From NCBI GenBank assembly GCA_022225965.2, contig JAKJXP020000046.1, forward strand, positions 1 through 64,000: a stretch of 64,000 nt of DNA. The letters run 5' to 3'. The notes under the pieces were generated by a model. It was not told the DNA's origin. It ran no database searches and saw only the letters and a list, made by a program, of their open reading frames with translations. Of this stretch, positions 36,673 through 47,386 are shown in pieces. Positions within the stretch are counted from its first letter, which is position 1, and every line of letters begins with the position of its first letter. The translations under genes were made by a program, and so were the position numbers. This DNA is from Diatrype stigma (Eukaryota > Ascomycota > Sordariomycetes > Xylariales > Diatrypaceae).

Positions 36673-37629
36673 AGGATGCGGGATGCGTGCCGGTTAGCCC
36701 TAGATTTACGGGTGCTACTATGCCGTCCAACTCGAGCAGATTCGGCACAGGGTCGATTGGAAGATCAGGGAAGAAGAGACAAGACAGTGCGGCCGGGTGA
36801 CGGTTCTCTGCCATATTTGAGTTTGCCGTTGCAGTCGCTGCTGCATCGCACGATTCATACTGCGACTTGCGAGGCTGCATAGGCAGATAGGTGGGCCATT
36901 CGCTGGCAGTCACACTGTCTGACGACGGTCTGATGACTTGTCTGGACGTCGTCTCCTATTGCTGTGAAATTTCCTGTTTCCTCGCTTTGATAAAGATCTT
37001 CTGAATCGATTCTGCAGATCGATCCATAAGTCGAGGCTGCACTGTTCACCCGGAGTCCAGGAAGCCGTACGCTGGACCCTCCGCCCCGGTGGTCTAAACG
37101 CCTTGACCGAAACAATACTGGAGACATATTGTGGTTTGACGCATTGCGAAGGTCCCAACACATACATACTTACCCATACTCGCACGCCTTCTCCCACTCA
37201 ACCATGGATCGCGCGATGGACTATGAGGTCGTTACCCGCAAAACACCGCGGCACTGGGAGCGCATATGCAGGTTATCTGGCAGTATCCGGCCAAGCGGCA
37301 CATGCCATCTAGAAGGTCCACGGATGTACCGGGTTCGCCGTGCCCTATAAGTACTTGGGCTGAGGAAGCAGACTGCTTCACCACGCGGGAGATATTCTTC
37401 TCTTAAGGTTGTGCCATGCTGATTCGGTGACGCTCCTGGCCCTGCTTCAATACACTCTACACGTACAGCTCAGTACGTGATTCAGGTGTCCCGTGACGTA
37501 CCGTGACGTGAGAAACGTGCCGTGCCCAAGCTACCTACTACTACATTTTCACCGTAGTCCTTCATTCCTTGAATAGCTTTAGTTGCCGGCCCCAGTCACT
37601 CGCTGGCCATCCCCTCCTTTCTGCCCACC

Positions 37630-38766
37630 ATGGCGCACTCCGTATCGACCATCCTCTCTACCCTGCTCCTGACCCTCCTGGGCTACCACATCGTGTCCGG
37701 GATCCCCATCGCGCCCGCCGCCGACGCCGCCGCCGCCCACCACCACAATGTGCACCAGGCGCAGCGCAACCACTACCCCAGCACGCCGGCGACGGTGCGC
37801 GGGCGGAAGACCGACCCGGCCGAGCCCGTGATGAACGCGAACTTCGCCGACCCGTCCGTCTTCCGGGACATCGACGGCACCTGGTACGCCTTCGCGACGG
37901 AGAGCAACGGCAAGATGGTGCAGGTGGCGCAGGCCCCGGCCGTGCTCGGGCCCTGGCACCTGCTCGAGGAGGTGCCCTCGCCGCTGCCGCGGGGCCCCTC
38001 CTGGTCCACGGGCGTGTTCACCTGGGCGCCCGCCGTCGACCGCCTCGACGACGGCTCCTACGTCATGTACTACAGCGCGCAGCTGGGCGGCGACAACAGC
38101 CACTTCCACGCGATCGGCGCCGCGACGGCCGAGCACGTGCTCGGCCCCTACAAGCCCGTCGAGACCCCCTTCGGGACCACGGCCAACGTGACGGCGGGCG
38201 GCGCCATCGACGCGTCCGCGTTCCGCGACGGCTACGGCCTGACGGACCCCGCCGGCCGCGGCGGCAGCGGCAAGCACTACGTCGTCTACAAGGTCGACGG
38301 CAACAGCCTGGGCGGCGGCGGGCCCTGCGGCAACGCCGAGTCGCCCGGCTTCCGCACCCCCATCATGCTGCAGGAGGTGTCGGGCAAGGACGGCGTGACG
38401 ACGATCGGCGACCCGGTGGCCATCTTCGACCGCGAGGAGTCCGAGGACGGCCCGCTCGTCGAGGCCCCCTCCCTGCTGCGCACGCGCGACGGCCGCTACA
38501 TCCTGTTCTACAGCAGCGGCTGCTTCAACGACGCCTCCTACCGCACCAGCTACGCCATCTCGAACCACCTGTACGGGCCCTACGTCCGCACCCAGAAGCC
38601 CATGATGAAGTCCAAGGACAAGCTGGGCCTGTCGGCGCCCGGCGGCGCGGCCGCCGCCCCCGACGGCTCCGCGCTCGTCTTCCACGCCGACTGCCCCGAG
38701 GGTCGGTGTATGCACGTCTCGCCCATCGATATAGATGACGACGGCGCCGTCACTCTGGACGAGTAG
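37630..38766 (+). CDS. Secreted glycoside hydrolase family 43
   Basis: This is a single-exon gene of 378 residues. GH43 enzymes (arabinofuranosidase, xylosidase, arabinanase) are inverting five-blade beta-propellers acting on plant hemicellulose and pectin side chains. The N-terminus (MAHSVSTILSTLLLTLLGYHIVSG) is a signal peptide, followed by a His/Ala-rich linker. The catalytic triad is visible: general base Asp in NFADPSVF (residue 74), the modulator Asp in GGAIDASAF (194), and the general acid Glu in GPLVEAPSLL (278). Other family blocks are DGTWYAFAT, VFTWAPAV, YYSAQLGG and YILFYSSGCF. Length and motifs are complete. Codon use is very GC-rich at third positions, more so than its non-coding flanks. 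Substrate within GH43 cannot be told from sequence alone. Confidence 0.92.
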   Translation: MAHSVSTILSTLLLTLLGYHIVSGIPIAPAADAAAAHHHNVHQAQRNHYPSTPATVRGRKTDPAEPVMNANFADPSVFRDIDGTWYAFATESNGKMVQVAQAPAVLGPWHLLEEVPSPLPRGPSWSTGVFTWAPAVDRLDDGSYVMYYSAQLGGDNSHFHAIGAATAEHVLGPYKPVETPFGTTANVTAGGAIDASAFRDGYGLTDPAGRGGSGKHYVVYKVDGNSLGGGGPCGNAESPGFRTPIMLQEVSGKDGVTTIGDPVAIFDREESEDGPLVEAPSLLRTRDGRYILFYSSGCFNDASYRTSYAISNHLYGPYVRTQKPMMKSKDKLGLSAPGGAAAAPDGSALVFHADCPEGRCMHVSPIDIDDDGAVTLDE

Positions 38767-40984
38767 GCAGCCGCTCGAAGGCGCAAAATCACGAATTAAA
38801 TATATCGAAATTTTCAATAATAATAGAGCTGCGTTGCGCACCGCATAGAGTTCGTTTCTACATACAGGGTTCAAAATAACAGCATGGTGTTGGGGGTCTT
38901 TGTGATTTGATATTCAGGGTTTCTGTTGAATGTTTCTCGAAACGAACGAACGGCAGAGGGAAATGAGCCGCGTGATTGATTTGATATATCCGGTTAATGG
39001 ACGGTTTAATGTGGTTTTAATGACCTTGTTTAGTAAGGATTCGATAAGTCTTTTCGCCATAGGTATATCCAGCAATGTCAATCATACCTACCTGAGCCAT
39101 GACACGTACGTGTTTTCTCTGTTCCTTGGGGCGTCCGAAGTGTTCATGGTCTACACAGTGAATTCAGTATTTCCGAAGGTTTGAGCCCCCCCTGGATCAT
39201 CGCCTCTTGGATCATAGGTGACGACAAGCTTTCTTGGTGGGTATAATCTAGATGGGATCTGCGCTTCATTTGCATGAGCACAATTCTCCGAGGGCTCTTC
39301 TCGAACGAGCTAAATGCTAGACTGGTTTGCGGTAGTCGAGCAAATGCCGCAGAATGATCGACGAGATCGGATGGGGCTGTCAGGTATGAAAATGGATTAA
39401 CTACTATGTAAGTAGGTACGCGTATGAAGCTTATGGAGGGTCTCATTGCTGAGTTGGCCTATCCTATCGAGAGTTCCGCGTGAAATATTCTCAGCTCTCT
39501 CTGACGGTTGGAGCAAGTGCCCGTTCATTCAGTACGTATAATGAAAAATATCTGAAGCGCCGAAAAGCCTCTGGTGTGGGAGTGGGAGTGGGAGAGCAGC
39601 TGGTGATGGGGAGGGGCACAGACCAGGTTAGGTTAGTGTACATACAATACCTAGGTACTGTTGTGTGATCACACTGTAGAAACTAAAATTAAGCGCTGAG
39701 CTGACCTGTTGGTTATTCCCCTATCGACCCCTGCGCGCTGCCTGGCTGCCTGGCCGCCTGCGAACTGGGAGCTGCGAGCTGCATCAATTCCATCACCGTC
39801 ACATCCAACTGCTTTTTTCCGTTATCGTCACATTCTACTACCATCACATGCATACTCCCATCGTTGGGCTTCCATTGAGAAGAGTTAATACTTGAAAACC
39901 CTTTAGCAATATAGGATTCACCGTAGCCACGCCGTAGCTTCCCGTCTCAGTCGCAGAATGCAGCCTGGCCCATAGTCGCCGACTCGCCGACTCCTTGGAC
40001 ATGGCCCTGTTGAGGCGGTAGACTACATAGTTAGGCGGTGGCACGCAGGTCGACCAACATCCGGTCTTCGCAATCTTCAGAGAAATGTCGGTCTTCACCG
40101 TGAACCATTTCTCTTGAAAGTCAGATGATCATATTCTTTCCACCGCTGTGCCTGGGAGGATTGGGCACATTATTGGCTCATGCAGCCCGGCAAGTCTAAC
40201 CAGGTTTGCACCTTGTTCCTGCTCAAGCCATGAGTTCGAGCTACTATTTCATGGATCTGGCGACCGATTGCCGCCAACGACCTGATGGCCGACCAGTCAG
40301 GAAACGCGCCCTCCCTCAACTTCGTCAAATCGGCAGCGCTTGAAGACGACGGTATCGGACCGGGCCTTTCTGATTGGTTCGCTGCTGGTTCCGGTAGTTT
40401 GTTACCAGGTAGGTATCTGGTACCGGCTCGGAGAACGTGCGTCGTTAGTCCCGGCGGCAGGATATTAATATTGGCTTTCGTGATACTACCCTCGCCCTGC
40501 AAAACACCTACATCTATGTACGTCTTCGTCGACAAATCCCCGTTGCAGGGGGGCCAGCTGCAGGATGGAGGGTTCGGTTCAGTGCATTGCCCAATTGCAG
40601 GCCACTTATAGTCCAATATACTCGGCATCTTATAAGGTGGGGTCCATGGTACAGTGAAGCCACCCCCGAGGGGGCGAGGACTATAATATTGCTTTCACAG
40701 CCTCGAACATCGTACATGTCTTTTACGTTCCTTGAGCTGTTTCGGACACTTGATCTGACTTTAGTGCTTTGTCTTTTCAGAGTCGTTGATTTTCGTTTCG
40801 TATCCGGAGAATTGCTCTCCCTCCCCTTTCGACCAGCTGGCTGGTAGTCTTGATTATTGTTTAATAACTTTGTAATACACACGTCCGACTATCCAGTCTT
40901 TAATACTGTCGACAAAACAGCTACTTGGCCATAATACGAATTTTTCCTTTGAGTTTCAGTCACCAGCTTAGATACCCGGGCAAG
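38767..40984. other. Intergenic region, no gene seen
   Basis: This 2.2-kb stretch has only short frames on both strands. A hexamer-like run (gtggga)x3 occurs near 39574-39594. The last 300 bases should hold the promoter of paralogue C. Confidence 0.35.
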
Positions 40985-42793
40985 ATGGGCTCCCATTTAC
41001 TTCGTCTCACCCTCACCCTCACACTCCTTACACGACACACTGCAGCCTTGCAGGTCACACCGAATTCCCCTTGCGCTTCTTTCTGCGTTGACTCCAATGA
41101 CCTCGATTTCTCCGATCCCAACTCATCCAATACCGATAACAAAGACATAACATGTTACGACTCGGAATACACAAGTTCGCCGGCTGGCCAGAAGTTTGAG
41201 AGGTGTATCAGCTGTCTCCAAGATAGCACGTTTTCGCAAGACGACGAGAGCGATCAGCTCTGGTTCTTGTGTGAGTCTGCCTCATCCCGTATCATGCTAC
41301 CTAGCCCTTTCACGTGCCAAGACTAATAATAGGGGGTATAGACAATCTAAGATACACTTTCGATTATTGCATCTTTGGTTTTCCCGATGCCAAAGATGTG
41401 GCATCCACTCCTTGCTCTACCGAGACGGCTTGCGGGGATCTGCAGGCCGCCCTGACGAGCGACCGCCTAAGCGGCGACAAAGTCGACTACTCCTTTTGCT
41501 CTGCCGATGGCGGGGCTATGGCCGGCCCTGCGGTCGAGAAATGCCTAGCCTGCGTCGGCGCTTCCGATGACCAGGATTTCCTTGCTAATTGTAAGAGACA
41601 CCCTCTTCATTTTTTCCCTTTTTATAACTTTCCGCCGCGTTCTAACACAGTCGGCAGATGTTGTTGCCCTCGATGCAGGCTGCAAGCAGCAGCCGCCAAC
41701 GGGGACGTTGGTAGGGCTCAATGACACGGTCTTCTCGAAATCTCGAATCGGCGCAGCCGATCCCGAGAGTGAAGCCGCTGATGACCACGCTGCTATGCCC
41801 ATGGGTACGACGGTAGGCATAGTCGTAGGTGCCGTTGTGATCGTGCTTGTGGTCGCTGGTATTTCCTTCGTGTGCTGTCGCAAGCGCCGCAACAAGCGCC
41901 TTCGCCTCGAGGGCAGCCGGTCTTCTGGACTGGGATCCCAACTAGCCCGCAACGGTCCCGCGTCGCCGTTGTCCTTCCGCTGCCAGACGCACGTGACGCC
42001 GCGATCGCCGGAATTCCACAGGTCGATCACCGGCACCACTACCATCCAAGCAGAAGAAAAGGTGTATCCCGGCCCGTATTCCGCGACTTGGACGTCTAGC
42101 AGGCCGTACTCCGTCTCGCCCGTCTCGCCGCCCATGTCGCCGGCCTCCATGTGGCCGATGCCGAGCCCCAGCTCGGACGACGCATCCAGGTCTTCGCCGC
42201 ACCTGAAACAGGACCGAGCAGCCCTACACAGCATCACAACAACGACGACGACGGCCGGCGGCCCTAAGTTCCCAGGCTACGTGCACTACTCGGCCTCGCC
42301 AAAAGCCAGTGGGATGGCGCCGTTCTCGCCCGTCGACGAGGACATCGCGCCGCCCAGCACGGTCAGCACGCGTAGCACCGTACCGCTGTTGCTGCCCCAG
42401 CTGAAGCCGTACAACCCGGCCGAATACGCTTCAGCGCCATCGCCCTACTCGCAGCCACCACATCAACATCAGGCAGCGGCGGGCAGCGTGTCTACCCCCG
42501 AAAGCACGTACACCTCGCCCACGTCTGGCTCGACGGCTAGTCCCCTACTGAGCCGAGTGTGGGACAATCACCACCAGAGGACAACGACGCCCGCCTGGGA
42601 CGTGCCGCAACAGCAGCAGCGTGGGCCCGGTCGGCCCAACCTCTCCGGCGCCTTTGGCAGGGCGACGTTGGTCGTTACGGGTAAGGGGAGGAGGGTCAGT
42701 GGGAGTGGGAGCGGAGCGGGGAATGGCAATGGCAGTCCAGTCGAGACGACGCAGATTAATACTGTTTTCGCTGCGCCGCCGACTAGACGGTAG
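40985..42793 (+). CDS. Cys-rich single-pass surface protein, paralogue C
   Basis: Exons 40985-41270, 41342-41590 and 41658-42793 give 556 residues. The start at 40985 opens the signal peptide MGSHLLRLTLTLTLLTRHTAA. The ectodomain matches paralogue A block by block: ALQVTPNSPCASFC, CYDSEYTSS, CISCLQDS, then YNLRYTFDYCIFGFPDA, STPCSTETACGDLQ, FCSADGG and CLACVG, then ALDAGCKQQPP. The middle exon is exactly 249 nt, the same as in paralogue A, and is flanked by phase-1 introns in both. The TM helix is at about 227-250 (GTTVGIVVGAVVIVLVVAGI), followed by CCRKRRNKR and a Ser/Pro/Thr-rich cytoplasmic tail. Paralogues A and C share LQVTP at the mature N-terminus, so they are closer to each other than to B. 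Function is unknown. Confidence 0.85.
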
Positions 42794-43377
42794 GTGTGAG
42801 TATATGGATGGACGAATGGATGGACGGATGGATGGTGCATGGGGTAGGCTAAAAGGAAAGGGCGTAGTGGTGTTTGCTTGGACATTCATGGTGTTATAAT
42901 GTCTTTAGCAGAGCGCCCGGGGTATTATGGGCTTTATGAGGACAGGACTCAAGGAGATATGATACCAGGGGTTAGGAGTTGGGTGGAAAGGGTTAGGGGT
43001 TTACTGTATCATATCGCGAGATACCACCGACTGAACTTCTTGTACCTAGTGTAACCATGCCATTGTATGTTTTCTCTACTACTTCATAGTATCGCGGACT
43101 ACAGAACTCCTATAGCGACTGCATTATATCATGGGGCGATCCATTCTTCGTGTACAATGCCGAAGCAGGATCAACAACATCGAAGCCTAAGATCGCTATT
43201 ACATCGTAACTAGGCGCGCGTTACGCTAGGATTTGTCGACTATGCCCGACATGTCTTTGGACTTTCTCGGCCAGGTTTCATGCCCGGTCAAACCTCATCG
43301 CTATGAGGAACAGGACACTAACCGAACTCAAATCACATCTACGTGATTGGCGAGCTTTTATACCTCATCTGACCCCT
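42794..43377. other. Convergent 3' region, no gene seen
   Basis: This lies between paralogue C and the minus-strand SDR gene. A short atggatggacgg run follows the stop near 42805-42835. Confidence 0.4.
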
Positions 43378-44519
43378 CTAGCTAGCAGGCAGCAGATAAT
43401 AAGCAAATCTCCATGAAAAGGCAAAACCGTAGCTCCTTGGGACTACCACCCGTCTACTTTCATCTCCAGCGTTATCCCTCACCAGGGTAACTTCAAAGGG
43501 GTACTCAACCCCTTCCCTAGCACTATCTCGGCCATGCCAATATCCGCTGTAGATATCTGTTAGCGAATGCGACACCACAATTTTGATCCTGACGGAAGAA
43601 GGACGAAGAATACTGACCAGGACCCCTCGGAGCCCAATACTCCCCAGATTTGCTCATGTCCAGCTTCTCCGTCCACTCCACGAGGCTCTTTGCTGCCACA
43701 TCAGGCGTTACAGCTAAAAACAATTGCCGGTATGCAGTTAGCCAAGTCCTACCCATGCGACAAATGAATCATCAGCCAGAATTGGGATTTGCACGCACCT
43801 CCGCCCTCGTCCCAATGCTGGTCGAAGCCGACGCTCTTGGTCAGCTCGGTGCGCATGAACCCGGGGTGGACGATGCTGACGACGACGCCGCGCTCCTTGA
43901 GATCGAGCGCCAGCAGCTTGCCGGCCATGTTCAGCGCGGCCTTGCTGGCGTGGTGGCCGTACAGGCCGCCGCCCTCCTTCTCGTGCCGCAGCGCGATGCT
44001 CCCGGCCTCGCTCGACACCAGGACGACCTTGGAGCCCGGCCGCAGCAGGCCCGCGTGCGCCAGCCGGTGCACGATGAACACCGGCGCGACCGAGGACGTC
44101 GTGTACATCTTCACCTCCTCCGCCCAGTTCGGCCCCTTCTCCGCTGAGAAGTCCTCCAGCACGAACGAGCCGGCGCTGATGACCTAGGCACGGGAGCTCA
44201 GCGGATTAGCATGCAGGAGTTTTCATGTGAAGGGCAAAAAGGGGCAAGGGGGGCTAAGGAATAAAAGGTGAGCAGCTCCTTCACTTACAACGACGTCAAG
44301 AGGCTGCGCGCCCTTCAACTGCTGCGTGATGGAGTCCCCCACGTCGGGATTTGTCAGGTCGATGTTCGACAGCCACTTGACGCTATCGGGAAACCCCTGA
44401 GGCGCGGAGCCCGATCGAGTCGTGCCGTATACTTCGGCGGTGGCAGATTGCGAGGCGTATTGCTTTACAAGAGCGGCGCCTAGCCCGCGAGTGGCGCCGA
44501 CAACTAGCGCAGAGGGCAT
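43378..44519 (-). CDS. Short-chain dehydrogenase/reductase (C-factor-like)
   Basis: Exons (minus strand) are 44519-44289, 44183-43799, 43713-43618 and 43556-43378, giving 296 residues. SDRs are NAD(P)-dependent oxidoreductases with a Rossmann fold. The cofactor loop reads ALVVGATRGLGAALV. Then come DVVVISAGSF (NNAG-equivalent), EVKMYTTSSVAPVFI, VVLVSSEAGSI (catalytic Ser), YGHHASKAALNM, and IVHPGFMRTELTKSVG (PG motif). In the YxxxK register the residue is His (HHASK), with a Tyr two residues earlier, so the usual catalytic Tyr may be displaced. The C-terminal 60 residues, after RGPGDIYSGYW, are longer than in most relatives; the last intron is less certain than the others. Substrate is unknown. 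The gene lies beside other tailoring-type enzymes. Confidence 0.82.
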
Positions 44520-45094
44520 CTTGTGTATATTGTTTGTGTGGGTTGATATGGGAGTGGTTAGTCGTGACTCGGCTTGTAATTAAGGACTAAATAACGGTGA
44601 TGTCCAGCGTGATGTCCAGCTTGACGGGCAATCTGGCAGCCAGTCAGTGTGATGCGAATGAAGTATCGATGACGTTATACTTGGCGGGGAGGTGGCTTGT
44701 AAGTTGTAAGTTGTAAGTTGTAAGTTGTAAGTTGTAAGTTGTAAGTTGTAAGTTGTAAGTTGTAAGTTGTAAGTTGTGAGTTGTAAGTTGTAAGTTGTAT
44801 GTACATGCTTGCCGTGTTTGCTTGCACCATCAAGCCATGATCAATTCGTTGGCTTGGAATGTCTTTGCTCCTGCCAATAAATTCTCGCTTGCTTACTTAC
44901 GTACTTACACTCATTGAAGTAATTACCATTATTTATACTGTATGATACTGTATGATGCACTTTCAAAGCCCTATTGCGCAAGCCGAACGTAAACATTCTC
45001 GTCCATCATGGACGATCTTAACCCTTACTTAGGATCTCGCTATCAAGCACATATACCACCATAACCAAATCTCTGGTGGTTGATAGCTACTTGT
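44520..45094. other. Intergenic region with heptamer array
   Basis: This is the promoter side of the SDR gene and the 3' side of the esterase gene. It holds a 103-bp tandem heptamer repeat (separate entry). No gene. Confidence 0.5.
44697..44799. repeat. Heptamer microsatellite (ttgtaag)x14.7
   Basis: Almost fifteen copies of TTGTAAG run head to tail, with one G-for-A change near the right end. The array starts 178 bases upstream of the SDR start codon, in its promoter region. Confidence 0.95.
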
Positions 45095-46127
45095 TCAGCC
45101 CAGGCCAAACCAGGCGATATCAGCCGCAGCAATCGGCGGCACGATATGGCCGACACCCGCGGCCGAGATCCCCACCAGCTGCGTGCCATCGCCGTACACC
45201 ATCTTCGTGTAGCCGCGCTGGGGCGTGTCCGTCTCATTGTGCGAGAACTCCACGCCCAGCAGGGCCGACCACTCCTTCAGCTCCTCCGCGAGGTTGGGGT
45301 AGTTGACGAAGCTGTCGGCCGTTCCGTGGAACGTCTGCATGCGCGGGGACTTCCCCGTGTACTCGGGATACATCGCCCTGACCAGCTCGGCCCACTCCTC
45401 GCCCGTCTTGACGTTCTGCCCGCTGGCGCACTGCGGGTCGGCGCTGAGCATTGCGTTTATCGTTCAGCCGGTGTCTAACGAACAGGGGCAAGCTTTTCTG
45501 GGCTACTGCCACATGGTGCTGCAAGGTGCTTACCTGATAGGACTGGACCCAGGCGAACCGGCCAGACAGTTGGCCGCCACGCCAGAATAGCAGGATCCGG
45601 CAGCAAAGACGTCAGGGTATGCCGCCAGCAGGACGTTGGTCATCATGCAGCCCGACGAAGCGCCCGTAACGTAGACCTTGGTCGGGTCTCCGTTATACTT
45701 ATCGATGACGTACTGGACCATGCGGACGAGGCTCGCGCTGTCGCCCCCTCCGTTATGAGTCAGGGTGGCCTTGGATGCGACGTCCCAGCACTGGAAGTCA
45801 TTCGGGGTGCTGGGATAGATGGTGATGAAACCCTTCTCGGCGGCCCACGAGTCGTAGTTCGCCATCTGGTAGTACTGCGCGCCAGTTCCGGCGCACGTAT
45901 GCAGCTTCAGATCTAATGTCAGAGAAATGGTTGCGCGGTATAGTCAGTCTGTGGAAGAGACTTACGGCAAGGATAACCGCGGGACTCTCTGCAACTGTTG
46001 CCGGAAGAGACACTGCCATGGTGAGGCCGGTAGGGTTATCCCCCCAGTCCGACACTGTGGTCAGCGCCGCATGGCAACTCGAAGACAAGAGTAGCAAGAG
46101 GCTCCCTAGCAATCTCGAGGAGTACAT
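45095..46127 (-). CDS. axe1: Acetylxylan esterase, carbohydrate esterase family 1
   Basis: Exons (minus strand) are 46127-45966, 45904-45534 and 45443-45095, giving 293 residues. The enzyme removes acetyl groups from xylan outside the cell. The ATG at 46127 is chosen because it opens the signal peptide MYSSRLLGSLLLLLSSSCHA. The catalytic triad is visible: Ser in GASSG (residue 137), Asp in HGTADSFVNY, and His in GVGHIVP. Other blocks match the fungal AXE1 family: LHTCAGTGAQYY, FITIYPSTPND, CWDVASKATLTHNGGGDS, SGVAANCLAG, PRMQTFHG and the C-terminal WFGLG. No carbohydrate-binding module is present. The exon 2 acceptor (CTGAAG) is weak but gives the conserved ILALHTC. Confidence 0.93.
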
Positions 46128-47386
46128 CTTCTCCACACAGTCGCTGGAACCGAAGGCAGGGGGCTAGGTTTGAGACGAAGCAGTTATTCAATCGATAACA
46201 CTGAGATGGAGTTGATATGGGATTACGATTTGCCTTCGATGCGATGGCTGCTTGTTTATACTGCCGATCAACTCTGGACCTTCGGACCCAGAGCCCCGGT
46301 TTGGTTCCCGTGTCGACTGCCGTGTCTGTTTGCCATGCCATTGCTACCTAGGCTTAGGTGGCATCCCGGTCAATACGTCTGGAGAACAAGAGTGCAGACG
46401 CCCTGTCTTGAGCTTGGAATGGGGATGAAGCTATTGTGCCTATATCTCCCCAGCAAATCAGAGCCCACAGAATAGGGATTAGGTAGAATAGCAAGAAGCT
46501 CCACTTCCAATGCAACAAGTTTCACAAGAAGGCGATTGTGAATACAGCTTTGACCCCTTTCTCTTCTTGACATGGTATCCAGCCTGCTGGAACGGGTAAA
46601 TGCGCAATAGCTATAGCATCACGTATCTATCATTTACCACGTTATACAGAAAAGGAGAAGCGCTTATGGAAGGCCAACAGGGGTGTAATGATCTCGTCAG
46701 ATATTTGACCTCAGCCGTTAAGTGCAGGGTGGCCCATGTACACCGGCCTTACATTTGACACAGTCAAAATTTTCAAGCCGTCTATTCATCCTTGCCTACA
46801 CACGCGTATCCTTAAGAGTGATCTTCCAAGAATCGCATATTCAATGGCACTGAGGATTAGTATCGATTCGCTTTCTCTGGCCGACCGCAAGATCAGTTAT
46901 AAATCTCAAGTGCGGACGTTCTCCCGAGCTCGTTTGATACCAGATAAGGTAGTGAATCCATGGGCTTATGTACCAGAGTAGTCACGCATTAGAGCGCTGA
47001 AAACATATTGGTATAAACGTCAGTGATTGGATGAAGTGTTTCAAGTGATGGCGTCCGGGAAAAGTGGGGGAATAGGAAAGGGGGAGGGGGAAAGGGGCCA
47101 ACTATTGCCATTCCTTCAAAAGTTCAGTGATACTGTACATAAGCAGGAAATATAACTTTCTTTCCACCTGTCTAATTTGCAAAGCGAATAGAGGACAACC
47201 ATGTCGTTTCTCCGGGCCTCGAACTTCACAACTCGTTGTGTAGTCAGGGGTTGTTGCGCCTAGTAGTTGCTTGGTCCGTGCCTCATCATCATATATACTT
47301 TCTTCCGACCGCTTACGACCCGAGTCAGCCGAGCTTTCTTCGCCATCCAAATCACGCTTCACTGCCTATCCAAAAGCACGCTCGAC
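46128..47386. other. Divergent promoter region, no gene seen
   Basis: The esterase (minus) and acetyltransferase (plus) genes diverge from this 1.26-kb region. No coding signal. A GA-rich run (gggggaggggg) occurs near 47072-47095. Confidence 0.4.

Larger units (their letters stand above)
33293..37629. other. 4.3-kb gene-poor region with short tandem repeats
   Basis: No gene could be supported. Open frames at 34356-34855 appear on both strands only because GC is high. Visible repeats are an ATC then CGT triplet run (34469-34499), three 14-mers cataccggatggcg (36251-36292) and a heptamer run gatgggt (36646-36672). Short tacctac/taggtag motifs recur. Confidence 0.4.

Noticed and set aside
37569..38874. 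Long overlapping frames on both strands
   Set aside because: They are shadows of the GH43 gene caused by very GC-rich codons; only the 37630 frame has a signal peptide and catalytic residues.
47271..47386. Upstream extension of the acetyltransferase to 47271
   Set aside because: That frame starts at TTG and lacks ATG; the ATG at 47387 with a 52-nt intron gives the expected N-terminus.
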